Of a DNA stretch of 64,000 nucleotides, positions 52,594 through 61,435 are shown in pieces. The DNA comes from Albidovulum marisflavi (GTDB taxonomy: Bacteria > Pseudomonadota > Alphaproteobacteria > Rhodobacterales > Rhodobacteraceae): NCBI RefSeq assembly GCF_025751435.1, contig NZ_JAOWKY010000001.1, positions 1,100,001 through 1,164,000 of the forward strand. The letters are read 5' to 3'. A program made the position numbers and the translations under genes. The notes beneath the pieces were generated by a model that was not told the DNA's origin, did no database searches, and was given only the letters and a program-made list of their open reading frames with translations. How positions within the stretch are numbered: position 1 is the stretch's first letter; each line of letters starts with the position of its first letter.

Positions 52594-53058
52594 ATGGTCG
52601 GATTTCGTACCCATATGGAGCGGGCGCTGGAGCAGGCGCGGGCGGCGGGGCTTCGCGGAGAGGTGCCGGTCGGTGCGGTCGTGGTCGCGCCCAACGGGCG
52701 GGTCGTCGCCGCGGCTGGCAACCGCACGCGCGAGCTTTGCGATCCCACTGCGCATGCGGAGATCCTGGTCCTTCGCGCCGCCTGCGCTGCGGCTGGCTCA
52801 GAGCGGCTGTCGGGGCACGACCTTTATGTCACGCTCGAACCCTGCCCGATGTGCGCTGCCGCGATTTCCTTCGCGCGGATTGCCCGGGTCTATTACGGGG
52901 CGGACGATCCGAAGTCAGGCGGCGTCGCGCATGGGGCGCGGGTCTTCGCCCATCCGCAATGCCACCACGCCCCAGAGGTCTACGATGGCATCGGCGCGAC
53001 CGAGGCGTCGCGCCTTTTGCGGGATTTCTTCGCCGAACGCCGAGATGGCCAGGCTTGA
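52594..53058 (+). CDS. tadA: tRNA-specific adenosine deaminase
   Basis: A 154-residue deaminase. The zinc site is visible as His54-Ala-Glu56 (PTAHAEI) and Cys84/Cys87 (LEPCPMC). It converts A34 to inosine in tRNA-Arg(ACG). The start is an ATG seven codons before a second ATG; family alignments favour the first. It is divergent from rluB across about 120 bases. This is the tRNA enzyme, not the pilus ATPase of the same name. Confidence 0.92.
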   Translation: MVGFRTHMERALEQARAAGLRGEVPVGAVVVAPNGRVVAAAGNRTRELCDPTAHAEILVLRAACAAAGSERLSGHDLYVTLEPCPMCAAAISFARIARVYYGADDPKSGGVAHGARVFAHPQCHHAPEVYDGIGATEASRLLRDFFAERRDGQA

Positions 53059-53083
53059 CCGCAGCTGACGAACGGAGGGAACC

Positions 53084-53965
53084 ATGCCCCAAGCGTTGCC
53101 CGAAAGATCCAGGATCTACGGCGGCCGGCTGACGGACTCGACGATCTGGGATCGGTTCCAGCTTCGGCCGGACGACGTGTTCGTGGTGACCCCGCCCAAG
53201 TGCGGCACCACCTGGACCCAGGCCATCCTGCTGATGCTGATCCATGGCAGCATCGGCATGGACAAGGTGCTGGACGAGGTTTCGCTATGGCTTGATTGCG
53301 GATTTCGCGATGTCGACGAGCGCGCGGCAATGCTGGCGGCTCAACCGCACCGGCGATGCATCAAGTCGCATACGCCCTTCGACGGCATTCCCTATGACCC
53401 GTCCTGCACCTATTTCGCGGTCTACCGGCATCCGCTGGACGTGCACTTCTCGATGCGGCGCTTCGCGCTGTCGATGAACGTCGATCTGATGAACGACCGC
53501 TTTCCCGACGATGTTGCGGAAGGCTTCCGGATGTATCTGGACGACAGGTCGAAGGATGGCGGCAACGACGACATGACGCTTGATTCCATCACCTATCATT
53601 ACCAGTCCTTCCGGCGGTGGGCGCATCTGCCCAACGTTCATCTTGTGCACTACGCCGACCTTCAGCGGGATCTGAGGGGGCAGGTCCAGCGGCTGGCCGG
53701 GATCATCGGCTGCGAGCATCCCGAAAGCTTCATCGATGCGGTGGTGGAGGGGGCGCGCTTCGACACGATGAAGCGCAACGCGCGCGAGACCGTCCGCGAA
53801 AAGGGCTCGGTGCTGGACGACCCCGCATCGTTCTTTGCGAGCGGGACGAGCAACAAGTGGGAACGGCATCTCACGCCGGATCAGGTCGCCTGCTACGACC
53901 GGCGCGTGAGGGAGCTTCTGCCCGAACAGGATCTGCGTTGGCTGGAATGGGGCTCTGCCGCCTGA
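53084..53965 (+). CDS. PAPS-dependent sulfotransferase
   Basis: A 293-residue protein of the cytosolic sulfotransferase fold. The 5'-phosphosulfate loop is PPKCGTTW (37-44), the 3'-phosphate site is VYRHPLDVHFSMRR, and KSHTPFDGIPY follows the fold pattern. A late FFASGTSNKWERHLTPDQV matches the Kx7-type end motif. It should transfer sulfate from PAPS to a hydroxyl or amine of an unknown acceptor, perhaps a surface glycan or lipid. No PAPS-synthesis or glycan genes lie beside it. Confidence 0.87.
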   Translation: MPQALPERSRIYGGRLTDSTIWDRFQLRPDDVFVVTPPKCGTTWTQAILLMLIHGSIGMDKVLDEVSLWLDCGFRDVDERAAMLAAQPHRRCIKSHTPFDGIPYDPSCTYFAVYRHPLDVHFSMRRFALSMNVDLMNDRFPDDVAEGFRMYLDDRSKDGGNDDMTLDSITYHYQSFRRWAHLPNVHLVHYADLQRDLRGQVQRLAGIIGCEHPESFIDAVVEGARFDTMKRNARETVREKGSVLDDPASFFASGTSNKWERHLTPDQVACYDRRVRELLPEQDLRWLEWGSAA

Positions 53966-54334
53966 CTGCGCCATTGTGTCGCAGGCGGCACATACAATCC
54001 GGAATCTGCCATCGGTACAATTGCGCGCTTTGTAGCGGCGCGCGACCGGCTAATGTGCCTGCATCCCGCAACCCCGAGACAGGAGGGCGCATCATGACTG
54101 TATACGGCTATGCCTTGCGCCAGCGAGCGGGAAATCTTCGCCTGTCCGGCGCTCTGGGCATCCGCGCGTTGCGCTGACCCCCAATCCTGCCGGTCCTTGA
54201 TGGCCGGTCTTTCCAAAACCCGAACCTAGCAGCCGGACGACACGCTACGGGCCTCGGCCCTGCGTCTGTCCCCGGTCCTTATCCCCCCAACCATGGGGCC
54301 GTCCGCCATTGCGGCGTCGGCCCAGGAGACGATT
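53966..54334. other. Intergenic region holding one very small gene
   Basis: About 370 bases between the sulfotransferase and the DUF1127-like gene. Apart from the 27-codon frame at 54094-54177 I see no coding potential. A pyrimidine-rich stretch (near 54260-54300, with CCCCCCAACC) precedes the next gene. A transcript here could carry a leader or small RNA. Confidence 0.45.
54094..54177 (+). CDS. Candidate 27-residue peptide with a strong ribosome site
   Basis: The frame encodes MTVYGYALRQRAGNLRLSGAL followed by a short basic end (GIRALR) when read on. It has no acidic residue and six arginines. AGGAGGG lies 6 bases before the ATG, the best ribosome site in this region. It could be a regulatory leader peptide or a small membrane- or RNA-active peptide upstream of the DUF1127-like gene. 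I know no family for it. Confidence 0.45.
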   Translation: MTVYGYALRQRAGNLRLSGALGIRALR

Positions 54335-54565
54335 GTGAGCATGGAATTGAAAGCCGATGAACACCACTTTCCAGCTGCCGATCTGGGCGCGCTGGTCGAC
54401 CTGCACGGACCCGTTCGGGTCATTTTGGCGCTTGCCGTGGCTCTGTTGCGCCGAATGCGCCGGCCGCCCCAGGTCGATGCCGACCATCTTCCGGCCTGGC
54501 TGCGCCGCGACGTGGGTCTGAACTGGGATCCGCCAAGGCCGCGGCCTTGGGACCTTCGGCTGTGA
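54335..54565 (+). CDS. Small DUF1127-like protein
   Basis: About 76 residues, read from a GTG with AGGAG six bases upstream; an ATG two codons later is the alternative. The middle is hydrophobic to basic (VRVILALAVALLRRMRRPP). The C-terminus has LPAWLRRDVGL followed by a Pro/Trp-rich tail (NWDPPRPRPWDLRL). The LLRDxGL element and closing Trp resemble DUF1127 (YjiS) proteins, one of which lies at 61.4 kb. DUF1127 proteins in Rhodobacter (CcaF1) bind RNA. The assignment is tentative. Confidence 0.55.
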   Translation: MSMELKADEHHFPAADLGALVDLHGPVRVILALAVALLRRMRRPPQVDADHLPAWLRRDVGLNWDPPRPRPWDLRL

Positions 54566-54610
54566 TCCGCAAGGGGTCGGCTGGGAAGGGCCCCCCGCCA
54601 CGGGCTTCGG

Positions 54611-55303
54611 TCACAGCGTGATCGGCACCAGAACGTCGGGCTCGATCACATCGACCCCCGGAAGCCCTGCCGCCAGCGTCTCCGCGCTTTGCTCAAGCGC
54701 GGGGAAGGTGCGGTAGTGGCAGGGGATCACAGTCTTGAAGTCGAAGAACCTCTTGGCAGCGAAGGCGGCGGCCTTCATGTCCATCGTGTAGAACCCGCCG
54801 GCGCACAGAATGCCGATGTCTGGGCGGTAGTATTCGCCCATCCAGCCCATGTCGGCCATTATGTCGGTGTCACCGGAAACGTAGATGGTGTGGCCCTCAC
54901 CCGCGATCATGTAGCCGGATTCGTGGCCCGCGTAGATCGGTCCCTCCTCGCCGCCGATGGATGAGGAATGGCAGGCGTTGACCATGGTCACGTTGGCGCC
55001 GTTCAGGTCTGCTGTCCCGCCCTTGTTGTAGCCTATGGTGGAAATGCCGTGCTTGCCTTCCCACCAGTTCATCAGGTCGTAGATGCCGACGACCGGGATC
55101 GAAAGTTCCTGCGCGATGGAAACGGCATCGCCGGTGTGATCGCCGTGGCCGTGCGTGATCAGCACATGCGTTGCGCCGGTGATCGCTTCTGCGCGCTTGT
55201 CGGCGGGGAACATTGGGTTGCCAGTCAGCCAGGGGTCGACAAGGATGACGGCGTCCTCGATCTCGATGCGGAAGCCGGAATGGCCCAGCCATGTGATCTT
55301 CAT
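54611..55303 (-). CDS. UPF0173 metal-dependent hydrolase (metallo-beta-lactamase fold)
   Basis: A 230-residue protein matching UPF0173. It has MKITWLGHSGFRIE, VLITHGHGDHTGDAV (metal ligands), GHESGYMI, YVSGDTDIMADM and VIPCHYRTFPALEQS. The fold binds two metal ions and cleaves phosphoester or other bonds, but the substrate is not known for the family. It ends 45 bases from the convergent DUF1127-like gene. Confidence 0.9.
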   Translation of the reverse strand: MKITWLGHSGFRIEIEDAVILVDPWLTGNPMFPADKRAEAITGATHVLITHGHGDHTGDAVSIAQELSIPVVGIYDLMNWWEGKHGISTIGYNKGGTADLNGANVTMVNACHSSSIGGEEGPIYAGHESGYMIAGEGHTIYVSGDTDIMADMGWMGEYYRPDIGILCAGGFYTMDMKAAAFAAKRFFDFKTVIPCHYRTFPALEQSAETLAAGLPGVDVIEPDVLVPITL

Positions 55304-55383
55304 TCACTCCTCCTTTGCCTGCGGCCTGGTTCAAGGCTAGGGGCGCCGGGCCCACTGCGCAACGTTCCGCGAGGGCCGCTGGC

Positions 55384-56421
55384 TCAGATTTGGGCCGTGA
55401 TATCGCCGCGCGCGGCTGCGGACCGGCGCTTGTACCATCGCTGGTAAGGCATTTCTCCGAACTGGTTGAGCGCGATCGAAACCGCCACCGCGACCGCAAG
55501 CATCGCCAGCATGATCGCGGGTGAAGTGTAAGCGTAGGTGCCAAGGATCGCCTCGAAGACCCTGCTGGTGACTGAGTAGACAAGGATGTGGACGAGGTAG
55601 AGAAGGTAGGATGCGTCACCGAGAACCTGGAATGCCCTTGGGGTCCTCAAGCGAACCCCGACTGCCCCATACACCAGAAGTGCAGAGGGGAGTCCCGCGG
55701 CGATTTCCCGAGAGGGGAAACTGAAAGGCAGCCAGCCAGCCAGCACCGCGATACACAACGCCAGTCCGAGCGCCAGCGCCGGGCCTGCAAGTGGTAGTCG
55801 CCCTCGACGATGGGCAATGGCGATCGCAACGCCGTAAAGGAACTCGGCATTTCCGGAATACAATACAAGATTGAGCCATTGCTGCGGTTCGGTCGCGCTA
55901 TGGGTGTAGAACTGGCTGGCCCCGACCCAGACAAGCAAGGACCCAACGAGGGCCCGGGGGCCGAACTTGAAGAATGTCGCGGCGAATATCGCATAGAAGA
56001 CGATCTCGATCGACAATGTCCACGCAATCGGAACGATTTGCCCCGGAAGCGGCAACAAGAGCGCGGAGATGACGACCTGTTGCCCCTCCGGGATTCGGCC
56101 TAAGTCGCCCGAGCCCAGAGCCAATACGACACGCGCGGCGATGTAGAGGCTCAGAATGGCCCAATAGGGCGGAAAGATCCGCCAGAATCGCGCCAGGAGG
56201 AATTTCCTTGCCCCCTGTCCGGCCTTGGGCGCAGCGGCGTGATAGATAATGAAGCCACTGATAACAAAGAATATATCGACACCGATTTCGCCGTGGAAAA
56301 AGGCTGTGAACAGTCCCGGATCGAATCCTTGGTCCCGAGAGGCGACGGCGAGGTGGAAGCCTGCGACCAGCAGCGCCGCGATGCCGCGAAGGGCCTGTAT
56401 TCCTTCCAGTCTGCCTCTCAC
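55384..56421 (-). CDS. Acyltransferase 3 family membrane protein
   Basis: A 345-residue OafA/acyltransferase-3-type protein with about ten helices. It starts LEGIQALRGIAALLVAGFHL (catalytic His), then FFHGEIGVDIFFVISGFII in pieces, FWRIFPPYWAI and PIAWTLSIEIVFYAIFA. It should O-acylate a glycan at the inner membrane. I chose a GTG with AAGGAGGGG upstream; an ATG 11 codons earlier has no such site. The coding sequence is noticeably less GC-rich in places than its neighbours, a hint of transfer. Confidence 0.85.
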   Translation of the reverse strand: MRGRLEGIQALRGIAALLVAGFHLAVASRDQGFDPGLFTAFFHGEIGVDIFFVISGFIIYHAAAPKAGQGARKFLLARFWRIFPPYWAILSLYIAARVVLALGSGDLGRIPEGQQVVISALLLPLPGQIVPIAWTLSIEIVFYAIFAATFFKFGPRALVGSLLVWVGASQFYTHSATEPQQWLNLVLYSGNAEFLYGVAIAIAHRRGRLPLAGPALALGLALCIAVLAGWLPFSFPSREIAAGLPSALLVYGAVGVRLRTPRAFQVLGDASYLLYLVHILVYSVTSRVFEAILGTYAYTSPAIMLAMLAVAVAVSIALNQFGEMPYQRWYKRRSAAARGDITAQI

Positions 56422-56604
56422 ACCAAGATCCCCTCCTTGGGCTCGCTTTCCCATTCCGAATGGTACCGCAATCGACTTGATTGGAAAGGCACGGCCGGCA
56501 CGCCTGTGGCGGGCATCGGACCCCACTATTGTGGCGCGTCGCTTGCAGCGCGAAGGGAGCGCGGCTAAAGGGGCGGGGCAGGACGCAGGAAAAGAGGTGC
56601 CCCC

Positions 56605-56892
56605 ATGTCCATCGACATCGACACCGCGCGGAAGGTAGCGCATCTGGCGCGGATCGCCGTGAAGGAAGAGGATCTGCCTGCGCTCGCCGGTGAGCTGAGC
56701 GCGGTTCTGAACTTCATGGAGCAGTTGAACGAGGTTGACGTGGAGGGCGTGGAGCCCATGACCTCGGTCACGCCGATGCGCCTGAAGCGGCGACAGGATG
56801 TCGTGACCGAAGGGGGTATTCCCGATCGGATCCTGTCGAACGCGCCCGATGCGCGCGAAGGCTTCTTTGCGGTGCCGAAGGTGGTGGAATGA
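56605..56892 (+). CDS. gatC: Asp-tRNA(Asn)/Glu-tRNA(Gln) amidotransferase subunit C
   Basis: A 95-residue GatC. It has [42 protein letters not shown] in pieces and the C-terminal [10 protein letters not shown]. It stabilises GatA and helps couple the two active sites in amidation of misacylated tRNAs. Its stop overlaps the gatA start (ATGA). No gatB lies in the window. Confidence 0.96.
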   Translation: MSIDIDTARKVAHLARIAVKEEDLPALAGELSAVLNFMEQLNEVDVEGVEPMTSVTPMRLKRRQDVVTEGGIPDRILSNAPDAREGFFAVPKVVE

Positions 56893-58376
56893 CGATGCTG
56901 AACGAACTGACGATTGCCGAGGCCCGCGACCTGCTGCGCAAGGGCGAGACGACCGCCGTCGACCTGACGATGGCCTGCCTGACCGCGATCGACGCCTCTG
57001 ACCCGCTCAACGCCTTCGTCCACAAGACCCCTGACATCGCGCTGGAGCGCGCGCGGGCGGCGGATGCGCGCATCCAGTCGGGTGATGCGCCCTCGATGTG
57101 CGGCATTCCCGTAGGGATCAAGGACGTCTATTGCACCAAGGGCGTGCTGTCGCAGGCTGCGTCGAACGTGCTCAGCGGATTCCGGCCCGAGTATGAATCC
57201 ACCGTCACCCAGAACCTGGCGGATGCAGGTTCCGTGATGCTGGGCAAGCTGAACATGGACGAATTCGCCATGGGCTCGTCCAACGAACACTCCTGCTACG
57301 GGCGCGCGGTGAACCCCTGGCGGCGCGAGGGCGACGAAACCCCGCTGACGCCGGGCGGATCCTCCGGCGGGTCGGCGGCGGCGGTCGCAGCGGATCTGTG
57401 CCTGGCCGCGACCGGCACGGACACCGGCGGCTCGATCCGCCAGCCGGCTGCCTTTACGGGCACCGTCGGCATCAAGCCGACCTATGGGCGCTGCTCGCGC
57501 TGGGGCGTGATCGCCTATGCCTCCTCGCTTGACCAGGCGGGGCCGATGACGAAATCGGTCCGGGACGCCGCGATCATGCTGGGCGCCATGGCGGGCCACG
57601 ATCCGAAAGATTCGACCAGCGCCGACATTCCCGTTCCGGATTTCGAGGCGATGCTGACCGGTGACATCCGGGGCAAGAAGATCGGCATTCCCCGCGAATA
57701 TCGGATCGAGGGGCTGCCCTCGGAAATCGCCGCGATCTGGGATCAGGGTACGGCGATGCTCAAGGACGCGGGCGCGCAGATCGTCGACATCTCGCTCCCC
57801 CATACGAAATACGCGCTGCCGGCCTATTACGTGGTGGCGCCGGCCGAGGCTTCGTCGAACCTCGCCCGATACGACGGGGTGCGCTATGGCCACCGGGCAA
57901 AGCTCGGTCAGGGCGACGGCATCACCGAGATGTACGAAAAGACCCGCGCCGAGGGCTTCGGCTACGAAGTTCAGCGCAGGGTCATGATCGGCACCTACGT
58001 CCTGTCTGCCGGGTTCTACGATGCCTACTACAACCGTGCCCGCAAGGTCCGCGCGCTGATCAAGCGCGACTTCGAGAACGTGTTTGCCGAGGGCATCGAC
58101 GCGATCCTGGCGCCGATTTCGCCGTCGGCGGCGTTCGGCTTGGGCGAGGTCGCCGAGAGCGATCCGGTGGCCATGTACCTGAATGACGTGTTCACCGTGA
58201 CCCTGAACCTGGCAGGCCTGCCGGGCGTGGCGGTGCCGGTCGGGCTGAACGCGCAGGGGCTGCCGCTGGGCCTTCAGCTGATCGGTCGCCCTTGGGAAGA
58301 AGGCGATCTGCTGAATCACGCCTATGCGCTGGAGCAGGCCGCAGGCTTTGTTTCCAAGCCGCGTAAATGGTGGTAA
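56889..58376 (+). CDS. gatA: Asp-tRNA(Asn)/Glu-tRNA(Gln) amidotransferase subunit A
   Basis: A 495-residue amidase-signature protein. It has [12 protein letters not shown] (catalytic Lys), [17 protein letters not shown] (Ser) and [16 protein letters not shown] (nucleophile Ser). It releases ammonia from glutamine, which GatB uses to amidate Glu-tRNA(Gln) and Asp-tRNA(Asn). It is coupled to gatC. Length and motifs are canonical. Confidence 0.97.
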   Translation: MTMLNELTIAEARDLLRKGETTAVDLTMACLTAIDASDPLNAFVHKTPDIALERARAADARIQSGDAPSMCGIPVGIKDVYCTKGVLSQAASNVLSGFRPEYESTVTQNLADAGSVMLGKLNMDEFAMGSSNEHSCYGRAVNPWRREGDETPLTPGGSSGGSAAAVAADLCLAATGTDTGGSIRQPAAFTGTVGIKPTYGRCSRWGVIAYASSLDQAGPMTKSVRDAAIMLGAMAGHDPKDSTSADIPVPDFEAMLTGDIRGKKIGIPREYRIEGLPSEIAAIWDQGTAMLKDAGAQIVDISLPHTKYALPAYYVVAPAEASSNLARYDGVRYGHRAKLGQGDGITEMYEKTRAEGFGYEVQRRVMIGTYVLSAGFYDAYYNRARKVRALIKRDFENVFAEGIDAILAPISPSAAFGLGEVAESDPVAMYLNDVFTVTLNLAGLPGVAVPVGLNAQGLPLGLQLIGRPWEEGDLLNHAYALEQAAGFVSKPRKWW

Positions 58377-58408
58377 TCGCGCTGCAAACCAGCATCTCGG
58401 GGAACAGA

Positions 58409-58972
58409 ATGCGTCTACCCATCGCCATCGTCGCCTTGTCTCTGCTTGGCGCCTGCGCTTCGCCGGATGCGACCGGGCGCGGCAGCTATGCGGATTACCA
58501 GCGCAACTATCAGGCCGGCCTTGCCCCCGGTGCCAGCGCGACCGACGCCGCCGTTGCCGCTGCGACCGAGCCGGAGGCCGCCCACGTCGGCATTTCGGAC
58601 GAGCAGGACTTTTCTGCCGTCTCCTCGCGCGAGACGATCGAAAGCGACAAGGAACGGATCGCTCAGAACCGCGCGCAGTATCAGCAGATCGCCCCGACTG
58701 CGCTGCCCGAGCGTACCGAAACCTCGGCGCCCAACCTGATTTCCTATGCGCTTAACGCCCCGAACCGCCTTGGCCAGACCTATTACAAGCGCGGCGGGCT
58801 GGCGCTTTCGAACCATGAGCGCGCCTGTGCCCGCTACCAGTCGCCCGAGGATGCGCAGATCGCGTTTCTCAAGGCTGGCGGGCCGGATCGCGATCGCAAG
58901 AACCTGGATCCCGATGGCGACGGGTTCGCCTGCACCTGGGATCCGACGCCGTTCCAGAAGGTGCGCGGCTGA
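58409..58972 (+). CDS. Lipoprotein with excalibur-type calcium-binding motif
   Basis: A 187-residue protein. It has a lipobox (LSLLGAC), a middle region rich in Ala and Glu, and a C-terminal excalibur-like motif with DPDGDGFACTWDP (Asp ladder for Ca2+). Cysteines at ERACARYQ and FACTW may pair. The function is unknown; excalibur domains occur in secreted surface proteins. The ATG that opens the signal was chosen. The amidase gene begins 2 bases after its stop, so the two are likely co-expressed. Confidence 0.82.
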   Translation: MRLPIAIVALSLLGACASPDATGRGSYADYQRNYQAGLAPGASATDAAVAAATEPEAAHVGISDEQDFSAVSSRETIESDKERIAQNRAQYQQIAPTALPERTETSAPNLISYALNAPNRLGQTYYKRGGLALSNHERACARYQSPEDAQIAFLKAGGPDRDRKNLDPDGDGFACTWDPTPFQKVRG

Positions 58973-58974
58973 CG

Positions 58975-59655
58975 GTGGCTGGGCTTGCCTCTCCGAACTT
59001 CGGCGAACGCCGCGGTGGCGCCAAGCCTGACCTGATTGTCCTGCACTACACCGCCATGGCCACGCTCGAAGAGGCGCGCGACCGCCTGTGCGATCCGTCG
59101 ACAGAGGTGTCCGCGCACTGGCTGATCGGCGCTGACGGCACCGTCGAGCAGTTGGTGGATGAGGACAGCCGCGCCTGGCACGCCGGCGCAGGGGGCTGGG
59201 GCGCGGTGACGGATGTCAATTCCCGCTCGATTGGAATCGAGCTTGCCAATCCCGGCGACGCGCCGTTCCCCGAACCGCAAATGACGGCATTGGAGTGTCT
59301 TCTGGCCGGGATCATGGAACGCTGGGGGATCCCGCCAGAACGCGTGATCGGGCATTCCGACATGGCGCCCGAGCGCAAGGGGGACCCCGGCGCACGTTTC
59401 GATTGGCGCAGGCTGGCGCGACAGGGGCTGTCCGTCTGGCCCGATGCGCGCGTAAACGCAGCGAATGATTCCCCCGAGTTCATGACCTCGGCCCGCGCCT
59501 TCGGCTACCCGGACGCGGAGGGGCAGGCGATCCTGACGTCCTTTCGCCTGCGGTTCCGTCCCTGGGCGGCAGGCCCCGAGACGAGTGAGGATCGCGCGCA
59601 GATGGCCGATCTCGCGGCCCGCTTTCCCGTTGACGGCGCGGGCCGGCAGGCCTAA
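58975..59655 (+). CDS. N-acetylmuramoyl-L-alanine amidase (AmpD-like)
   Basis: A 226-residue amidase_2 protein starting at GTG. It has LIVLHYTAMA (zinc His), VSAHWLIGADGTVEQLV, RAWHAGAGGWGAV, SIGIELANPGD, VIGHSDMAPERKGDPGARFDW (second His and the Lys/Asp end). It has no signal peptide, so it probably acts in the cytoplasm on anhydro-muropeptides in cell-wall recycling. Its last codons contain the putative promoter of the RNase P RNA gene. Confidence 0.9.
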   Translation: MAGLASPNFGERRGGAKPDLIVLHYTAMATLEEARDRLCDPSTEVSAHWLIGADGTVEQLVDEDSRAWHAGAGGWGAVTDVNSRSIGIELANPGDAPFPEPQMTALECLLAGIMERWGIPPERVIGHSDMAPERKGDPGARFDWRRLARQGLSVWPDARVNAANDSPEFMTSARAFGYPDAEGQAILTSFRLRFRPWAAGPETSEDRAQMADLAARFPVDGAGRQA

Positions 59656-59658
59656 CTG
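59630..59658 (+). promoter_or_regulatory. Putative sigma-70 promoter of rnpB
   Basis: TTGACG (59630-59635) and TAACTG (59653-59658) are separated by exactly 17 bases, and the RNA's 5' end is predicted about 7 bases later. The promoter lies in the 3' end of the amidase gene, whose TAA stop forms the first half of the -10. Confidence 0.65.
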
Positions 59659-59664
59659 ATCCCT

Positions 59665-60064
59665 GCGCGGAGAACTGGATGACCGCGGGGGGCGCAAGCC
59701 CCACGAGGAAAGTCCGGACTCCATGAGGCAACGGTGCCGGGTAACGCCCGGCCGGGGAAACCCGAGGGAAAGCGCCACAGAGAACAGACCGCCCGCGTCC
59801 GCGCGGGTAAGGGTGAAACGGTGGGGTAAGAGCCCACCGCGGACCTGGCAACAGGGACGGCACGGCAAGCCCCACCGGGAGCAATGCCAAATAGGGGCCT
59901 CGCGCGGGGGCCGGTCCGGCAACGGAGACCGCCCGCAGGGACGCTTCAGCCCGAGAGGCCCGGGTTGGCAGCTTGAGCGCGCCGGTAACGGCGGGCCGAG
60001 AGGAATGGTCATCCAGAGGGGTTCGCCCCTTGGACAGAATCCGGCTTACAGGTTCTCCGCGCAT
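59665..60064 (+). ncRNA. rnpB: RNase P RNA (class A)
   Basis: The catalytic RNA of RNase P, which trims tRNA 5' ends. The terminal stem is visible as GCGCGGAGAAC at the 5' end and GTTCTCCGCGC near the 3' end. Conserved core pieces are GAGGAAAGTCCGGACTCC, ACAGAGAACAGACCGCC, GTGAAACGGTGGGGTAAGAG, AGAGGAATGGTCATCC and ACAGAATCCGGCTTACAG (the P4 region). Length of about 400 is right for alphaproteobacteria. The exact 3' end is uncertain by a few bases. Confidence 0.95.
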
Positions 60065-60133
60065 TTCTGCCCTTCGGTTAAGGAGCGCGGCCACGGAAGC
60101 CTTCAAAGCGTCGCCTTTCCCGCGCTTTGTCTG

Positions 60134-60161
60134 TTGACTCTGCCGCTGCCATCCGTAAAAG
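60134..60161 (+). promoter_or_regulatory. Putative promoter of rpmG
   Basis: TTGACT and TAAAAG are 16 bases apart, about 60 bases upstream of the rpmG ATG. The -10 is imperfect, so this is a candidate only. Confidence 0.4.
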
Positions 60162-60223
60162 GCGGGCTTCAAGAGATTTGCGGGCTGCGCCGTTCGGGCG
60201 ATGTCCGAAGCAGGAGAACGACA

Positions 60224-60391
60224 ATGGCGAAGCCGACGACGATCAAGATCCGTCTGAACTCGACGGCGGGCACCGGGCACTTCTATGTGACCAAGAAGAA
60301 TGCCCGCACCATGACCGAAAAGATGGTCGTGCGTAAGTACGACCCGGTCAAGCGTGAGCATGTCGAATACAAGGAAGGCAAGATCAAGTAA
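60224..60391 (+). CDS. rpmG: 50S ribosomal protein L33
   Basis: A 55-residue ribosomal protein. It has [33 protein letters not shown] and [13 protein letters not shown]. The cysteine pairs of the zinc-binding form of L33 are absent, so this is the C-minus version. AGGAGA lies before the ATG. A terminator follows after the stop. Confidence 0.97.
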   Translation: MAKPTTIKIRLNSTAGTGHFYVTKKNARTMTEKMVVRKYDPVKREHVEYKEGKIK

Positions 60392-60418
60392 GATCTGCCG
60401 ATCCGATGGGACAGCAAG

Positions 60419-60446
60419 GCCGCGCCAAAAGCGCGGCTTTTTCTTT
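60419..60446 (+). terminator. Terminator after rpmG
   Basis: A 7-bp GC stem (GCCGCGC / GCGCGGC) with loop CAAAA, then TTTTTCTTT. Canonical Rho-independent form. Confidence 0.88.
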
Positions 60447-60484
60447 GGCCTCACTTCACGGGGCGCGGGACCGAAGCCTGTCAC

Positions 60485-60518
60485 CGCAAAAGAAAAGGGC
60501 CGGGAAACCCCGGCCCTT
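60485..60518 (-). terminator. Terminator after the BI-1 family gene
   Basis: On the minus strand a 10-bp stem (AAGGGCCGGG / CCCGGCCCTT) with a 4-base loop is followed by TTTCTTTTGC. It ends the BI-1 gene transcript. Confidence 0.82.
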
Positions 60519-60542
60519 CGTTGTTTCGTCCGCCCGTTCAGA

Positions 60543-61322
60543 TCACTCGCGGTTGCCGAGGAACTGCAGCAGGAACATGAACATGTTGATGAAGTCGAGG
60601 TAGAGGTTCAGCGCCCCCATGATCGCGGACTTCGCCAGCCATTCCGCATCGCCGTGGTGGGCGTGCTCCAGGTAGGTGTTCTTGATCCTTTGGGTGTCGT
60701 AGGCGGTCAGGCCCGCGAAGATCAGAAGGCCGATGGCCGAGATCGCGAACTGCATCGCCGTCGAGGCAAGGAAGATGTTCACGATCGAGGCGACGATCAG
60801 GCCGATCACGCCCATGATCAGGAACGATCCCCAACCCGAGATGTCCTTCTTCGTCGTGTAGCCCCAAAGCGACAGCCCCGCGAAGGCGATGGCGGTCACG
60901 AGGAAGGTCTGGACGATCGAGAATCCTGTGTAGACGGCAAAGATCCAGCTGATCGAGACGCCCATGGCTGCGGCGAAGGTGTAGAAGAACAGCTGCGCGC
61001 CCGCCGACGAGATGCGGTTGATCATCGCACCGAAGGCAAACACCATGATCAGCGGCAGGAACATCACGAGCCACTTGAGCGGCGAGGTGTACAGCATCGC
61101 GCCGAGTTCGGTCAGATAACGGGATGCCCCGATCTGCGCCACCGCGTTGGTGGGGTCGGTGGTCACGGTCAGACCGCCGATGGCCCAGGCCGCGGCGGCG
61201 GTCAGCACCATGCCTACGGACATAAGGCCGTAGACCTTGTTCATATGGGCGCGAAGCCCTTCATCGATCGCGAGCGTACGGGCGCCAGCCCGGCCTGCGC
61301 GGATCGTTTCGTATTGAGCCAT
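60543..61322 (-). CDS. Bax inhibitor-1/YccA-family membrane protein
   Basis: A 259-residue protein with about seven membrane helices. It has a polar N-terminus (MAQYETIRAGRAGARTLAID), then HMNKVYGLMSVGMVLTAAAAW in pieces, and the family's closing region (FAGLTAYDTQRIKNTY ... ALNLYLDFINMFMFLLQFLG). BI-1 relatives are pH-sensitive Ca2+ leak channels or FtsH-associated factors. GGAGG lies before the ATG. It is a single-gene unit. Confidence 0.92.
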   Translation of the reverse strand: MAQYETIRAGRAGARTLAIDEGLRAHMNKVYGLMSVGMVLTAAAAWAIGGLTVTTDPTNAVAQIGASRYLTELGAMLYTSPLKWLVMFLPLIMVFAFGAMINRISSAGAQLFFYTFAAAMGVSISWIFAVYTGFSIVQTFLVTAIAFAGLSLWGYTTKKDISGWGSFLIMGVIGLIVASIVNIFLASTAMQFAISAIGLLIFAGLTAYDTQRIKNTYLEHAHHGDAEWLAKSAIMGALNLYLDFINMFMFLLQFLGNRE

Positions 61323-61435
61323 CAAAGCCTCCTGCTGCGTTTCCTTTGGTGTTGGCCCGTGCGGGGCCGCACCTTGCTGGAAAATATCGGGAAGCAGCGG
61401 GCTAATTTCAAGATTTTCCGACCGCAGTTCTGCAA

